Below are positions 5,885-6,601 of a stretch of 6,601 nt of DNA, piece after piece (positions within the stretch are counted from its first letter, which is position 1; each line of letters opens with the position of its first letter). A program made the position numbers and the translations under genes. Location: contig DEBL01000343.1 in the NCBI GenBank assembly GCA_002348535.1, positions 6,143 to 12,743 on the forward strand, given 5' to 3'. Origin of the DNA: Deltaproteobacteria bacterium UBA2957. GTDB lineage: Bacteria; Myxococcota_A; UBA796. The notes under the pieces were generated by a model. The model had not been told where the DNA came from and searched no databases. It saw nothing but the letters and a program-made list of their open reading frames with translations.

Positions 5885-6601
5885 TCAGGCCAAGGACAAG
5901 ACGTACACCACCGTGTTCAGGTAAAAACCATCAAACGGAGATGCGCTGTCGGAGATCCCAATGAGCGGCTCAGATTCGGTGTCGATCAACGTGCCTTCCT
6001 CAAACCCGAGCACTTGGAAAAGCCCCCACCGGTTCAGCGTCAGTTCATCGCCTGCGGTCCACTCCAAGTAGGTTGTGCCAATGGTGTCCCCAAACTCATC
6101 TAGGTCAACACCAAGCGAGGTGAGTTCGGAGGACCACTCGTCGGTCATCGGTCCGTACCCGTAGCCCCATGTCAACAGGTCAATCCACTCATCCACCTTG
6201 GTGACGCCGAAGGCAAAGGCCACATCATCGCAGGCCCCCTCGTATCGGGCGTCGGCAAGGTCCGTCCGGACCCGAAATGAATATCCATCATAGCCCGACC
6301 ATTCAGGGTATCCGCTGAAGTCTGCGGCCTCGACGCCATCACCGACCATGTCGTACCGAACGTAGCAGACATAATCGAGGTCTCCGTCGCTGTAGTCCGT
6401 GCTATCGATGAAGGCGAAGGTGAACTGAGGGATGAACTCTACGATTTCGCCATCGTCATCGATGTAGGTCGCCTCTGCAGCAACGCCGTCACGGAAGGCA
6501 CCGTTCCACAGAACGAATACCTGATCCGGGTCGAGTGTTCCGTCTCCCGTCGATGGGTCTGGGATTCCCGTGTCATCCGAATCGGCGTCCGAATCCGCAT
6601 C
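5885..6601 (-). CDS. Asp-rich putative lipoprotein or exported protein (5' end outside the window)
   Basis: The frame is open from the right window edge to the TGA at 5887-5885, giving 238 visible residues. The ATG at 6349 is internal, not the start. The visible N-terminus is a DADSDADSDDTG linker followed by IPDPSTGDGT. Asp/Ser/Thr linkers of this kind usually follow the lipidated Cys in myxobacterial-type lipoproteins, so a lipobox probably lies just beyond the edge. The folded part (about 27-238) is acidic and rich in aromatic residues, with predicted beta strands (VFVLWNGAF, FTFAFID, YVCYVRYD). Two cysteines, at residues 79 and 124, could pair. The end (GFYLNTVVYVLSLA) looks like final beta strands rather than an anchor. 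I do not recognise the family. It precedes the M36-like peptidase by 55 bp on the same strand, so the two are likely co-transcribed. It could be a partner, substrate or unrelated envelope protein. Confidence 0.72.
   Translation of the reverse strand, partial: DADSDADSDDTGIPDPSTGDGTLDPDQVFVLWNGAFRDGVAAEATYIDDDGEIVEFIPQFTFAFIDSTDYSDGDLDYVCYVRYDMVGDGVEAADFSGYPEWSGYDGYSFRVRTDLADARYEGACDDVAFAFGVTKVDEWIDLLTWGYGYGPMTDEWSSELTSLGVDLDEFGDTIGTTYLEWTAGDELTLNRWGLFQVLGFEEGTLIDTESEPLIGISDSASPFDGFYLNTVVYVLSLA
6576..6601. repeat. 12-bp tandem repeat coding for SDAD units, cut by the window edge
   Basis: TCCGAATCGGCG (6576-6587) is followed by TCCGAATCCGCA (6588-6599) and the first two bases of a third unit. 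On the minus strand it encodes repeated D-A-D-S. The repeat probably continues beyond the window, and its copy number may vary between strains. Confidence 0.6.

Noticed and set aside
6172..6372. Minus-strand reading frame of 66 codons overlapping the Asp-rich protein gene
   Set aside because: It is an out-of-frame shadow. The frame ending at 5885 is open across the whole region and has a sensible exported-protein composition.
1..6601. CRISPR array, tRNA/rRNA, insertion sequence, toxin-antitoxin or defence genes
   Set aside because: I looked for repeat-spacer structure, transposase motifs, terminal inverted repeats and RNA-gene sequence patterns and saw none. Coding fills almost the whole window.

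Overview
The window is about 60% GC by eye and densely coding, with no RNA genes, mobile elements or CRISPR. It looks like a chromosomal fragment of a Myxococcota-type (former deltaproteobacterial) organism. Three features suggest this: an Asp/Ser-rich linker at the N-terminal side of an exported protein, a Cys + transmembrane + Arg/Lys C-terminal tail resembling the MYXO-CTERM surface-sorting signal, and PilZ-like domains related to the myxobacterial type. No alignment could be run, so the taxonomic placement is an inference.

Layout: positions 1-2555 hold three closely packed plus-strand genes. They are the 3' end of an unrecognised gene (to 383), a NUDIX hydrolase (409-1176) and an exported subtilisin-like S8 peptidase (1161-2555). 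The gaps or overlaps are +25 bp and -16 bp, so they are probably co-transcribed. Positions 2552-6601 hold three minus-strand genes, read from right to left: the 3' part of a putative lipoprotein or exported protein (5885 to past the window edge), a surface-anchored M36-like zinc metallopeptidase (3856-5829) and a cytoplasmic protein with two degenerate PilZ-like domains joined by a long Pro-rich linker (2552-3766). The two gene blocks meet tail to tail with a 4-bp overlap of the stop codons. The longest non-coding stretch is the 89 bp upstream of the PilZ-like gene. It is AT-rich and carries three phased CGTTTAAT-like repeats.

How the genes might work together: four of the six products lie outside the NUDIX/PilZ-like pair, and three of those look exported. 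Two of the exported ones are proteases of unrelated catalytic class, each with an N-terminal pro-region. This fits a predatory or degradative, surface-protein-rich lifestyle, but nothing ties the genes into a recognised pathway. I found no evidence of a defence system, toxin-antitoxin pair, biosynthetic cluster or mobile island. The points most worth checking are the Glu at the S8 catalytic Asp position, the loss of c-di-GMP-binding residues in both PilZ-like domains, the non-canonical surface-anchoring tail, and the phased repeats.
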